From: Chitinophagaceae bacterium
Lineage (GTDB): Bacteria > Bacteroidota > Bacteroidia > Chitinophagales > Chitinophagaceae
Assembly (NCBI GenBank): GCA_016713085.1
Contig: JADJPV010000001.1
Span: forward strand, 682,001 to 746,000
Length of the DNA stretch: 64,000 bases
Reading direction: 5' to 3'
Positions 62,990 through 64,000 of the stretch are shown here, piece after piece. Within the stretch, counting starts at the first letter, position 1; the number at the start of each line of letters is the position of its first letter. The position numbers and the translations under genes are program-made. A model generated the notes under the pieces. It was not told the origin of the DNA. It saw only the letters and a program-made list of their open reading frames with translations, and searched no databases.

Positions 62990-63727
62990 ATGAATTTTTT
63001 TACATCACTTGGCCGTTACCTCATCATGATCAAAGGCATGTTCTCCAAACCGGAGAATCACCGCCTTTACTGGAAAGAGCTGATGCACCAGTGCAATGAA
63101 ATTGGTGTACGTTCTGTTGGAATTGTTGCCATCATTGCTGTTTTTCTTGGTGCGGTAACAACGGTGCAAACAGCTTACCAGTTGATTACTCCGCTCATTC
63201 CAAAAACAGTGATCGCTGTTATTGTAAGAGATAACATCATTCTTGAACTGGCGCCAACATTGATTTGCGTAGTGCTGGCAGGTGTTGTTGGAAGCCGTAT
63301 TGCAAGTGAACTTGGGAACATGCGTATCAGTGAACAAATTGATGCACTGGAAATCATGGGCATCAATACCAAGGCTTATCTCATCATGCCCAAAATTCTG
63401 GCGGCACTCATTGTTGTTCCCTGCCTGGTTGTACTCGCAGCAGTATTAGGTATCTGGGGCGGAAGAATGGCTGGTGAATTATCAGGTATTCTTCCTGCTG
63501 ATATTTACAATGATGGTTTACTGGAAGATTTTATTCCATACAACGTGGTGTTTGCCATGAGTAAAACCTATACTTATGCCTTCATCATTTCAAGTATCCC
63601 TGCTTATTACGGATATCATGTAGAAGGGGGGTCACTTGAAATAGGAAGAGCAAGTACTAAATCAGTAATTGTAAGTTGTATTTTAATTTTATTGGCCGAT
63701 TACGCACTGGCAGCTTTATTATTATAA
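62990..63727 (+). CDS. mlaE: MlaE-family ABC transporter permease
   Basis: A 245-residue polytopic inner-membrane protein of the MlaE/YrbE family: GIVAIIAVFLGAVTTVQTAYQL, NIILELAPTLICVVLAG, VVGSRIASELGNMRISEQIDALEIMGIN and FVMSK-like stretches. With its partner ATPase, encoded 4 bases downstream, it would transport phospholipids between outer and inner membranes. The start at 62990 fits the conserved N-terminus. Confidence 0.92.
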   Translation: MNFFTSLGRYLIMIKGMFSKPENHRLYWKELMHQCNEIGVRSVGIVAIIAVFLGAVTTVQTAYQLITPLIPKTVIAVIVRDNIILELAPTLICVVLAGVVGSRIASELGNMRISEQIDALEIMGINTKAYLIMPKILAALIVVPCLVVLAAVLGIWGGRMAGELSGILPADIYNDGLLEDFIPYNVVFAMSKTYTYAFIISSIPAYYGYHVEGGSLEIGRASTKSVIVSCILILLADYALAALLL

Positions 63728-63731
63728 CAGC

Positions 63732-64000
63732 ATGATCGAAATCAAAAATATACACAAGGGTTTTGGCGACAAAACAGTGATTGAAGATGTTTCTGCTACA
63801 CTGGAAACAGGCAAATGCAATCTCATCATTGGTGCAAGCGGCAGCGGCAAAACCGTATTAATGAAATGCCTTGTTGGATTATTTGAACCCGACAGCGGCG
63901 ATGTGTTGTACGATGGCGACAGTTTCACCAACATGAATGAAGAAGGACGTAAGCTATTACGTCAGCAGATCGGCATGCTGTTCCAGGGTTCTGCTTTATT
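63732..64000 (+). CDS. mlaF: ABC transporter ATP-binding protein, MlaF-like (partial)
   Basis: The gene runs off the window end; 89 residues are visible. MIEIKNIHKGFGDKTVIEDVS begins the ATPase core, Walker A is GASGSGKT, and the Q-loop region RQQIGMLFQGSAL is at the end. It starts 4 bases after mlaE, so the two form an operon. Confidence 0.92.
   Translation, partial: MIEIKNIHKGFGDKTVIEDVSATLETGKCNLIIGASGSGKTVLMKCLVGLFEPDSGDVLYDGDSFTNMNEEGRKLLRQQIGMLFQGSAL

Overview
The window is chromosomal DNA from a member of the Bacteroidota, most likely the family Chitinophagaceae. I infer this from the 16S/23S genes, type IX secretion (T9SS) sorting domains, a PorD homologue, the order bamD-rpoZ-coaBC-porD-DUF4296, an outer-membrane-beta-barrel family receptor, and promoters of the Bacteroidota type (TTTG, about 20 nt, TAnnTTTG). 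The family placement was not tested by any search. I see no prophage, CRISPR array, insertion sequence or defence island, and most of the content is core genome.

Layout. 1-976: end of a sensor histidine kinase and its NarL-type regulator. 973-5429 (minus): envelope and housekeeping operon bamD, rpoZ, coaBC, porD, DUF4296 lipoprotein, unknown gene. 5566-7227 (minus): OmpA-like outer membrane protein. 7415-10761: polyprenyl synthetase, recJ, methyltransferase. 10928-15434: very large T9SS-exported nuclease-like protein. 15704-16857: rpsF-rpsR-rplI. 16932-21111: L,D-transpeptidase, aldo/keto reductase, ArnT-like glycosyltransferase. 21117-24041 (minus): GT2 glycosyltransferase, lipid-kinase-like protein, MFS transporter. 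24181-29105 (minus): complete rRNA operon 16S-tRNA-Ile-tRNA-Ala-23S-5S with two tandem promoters. 29532-31562 (minus): truA and a DUF4476 protein. 31668-36109: M1 aminopeptidase facing a lemA-TPM-TPM operon. 36319-40544: PQQ sugar dehydrogenase facing gap-lipoprotein-pgk. Then tRNA-Glu, a second T9SS protein, a beta-CASP metallo-hydrolase, a hotdog protein, a papain-like protease, three small membrane proteins, an M20 amidohydrolase, a SPOR protein, deoC, secA, an outer membrane receptor, atpG, scpB, lysA, the malic enzyme-phosphotransacetylase fusion, and the start of an Mla-type ABC transporter that runs off the window.

The genes mostly serve envelope construction (BamD, PorD, OmpA, LDT, SecA, Mla), lower glycolysis and C4 metabolism (gap, pgk, maeB), and translation.

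The most striking property of the sequence is technical. About fifteen protein genes, including pgk, bamD, maeB, pepN and lemA, are broken by single-base indels, mostly in homopolymers, and one tRNA lacks an acceptor-stem base. This looks like uncorrected sequencing error rather than biology, so I annotate each as one frameshifted gene. Biologically noteworthy items are: a decayed duplicate of the M20 gene tail next to small membrane genes; a nested palindromic element at 48835-48941; a Shine-Dalgarno motif ahead of rpsR; tandem rRNA promoters; and a conserved-looking lipoprotein gene between gap and pgk. I did not find a convincing new multi-gene system.
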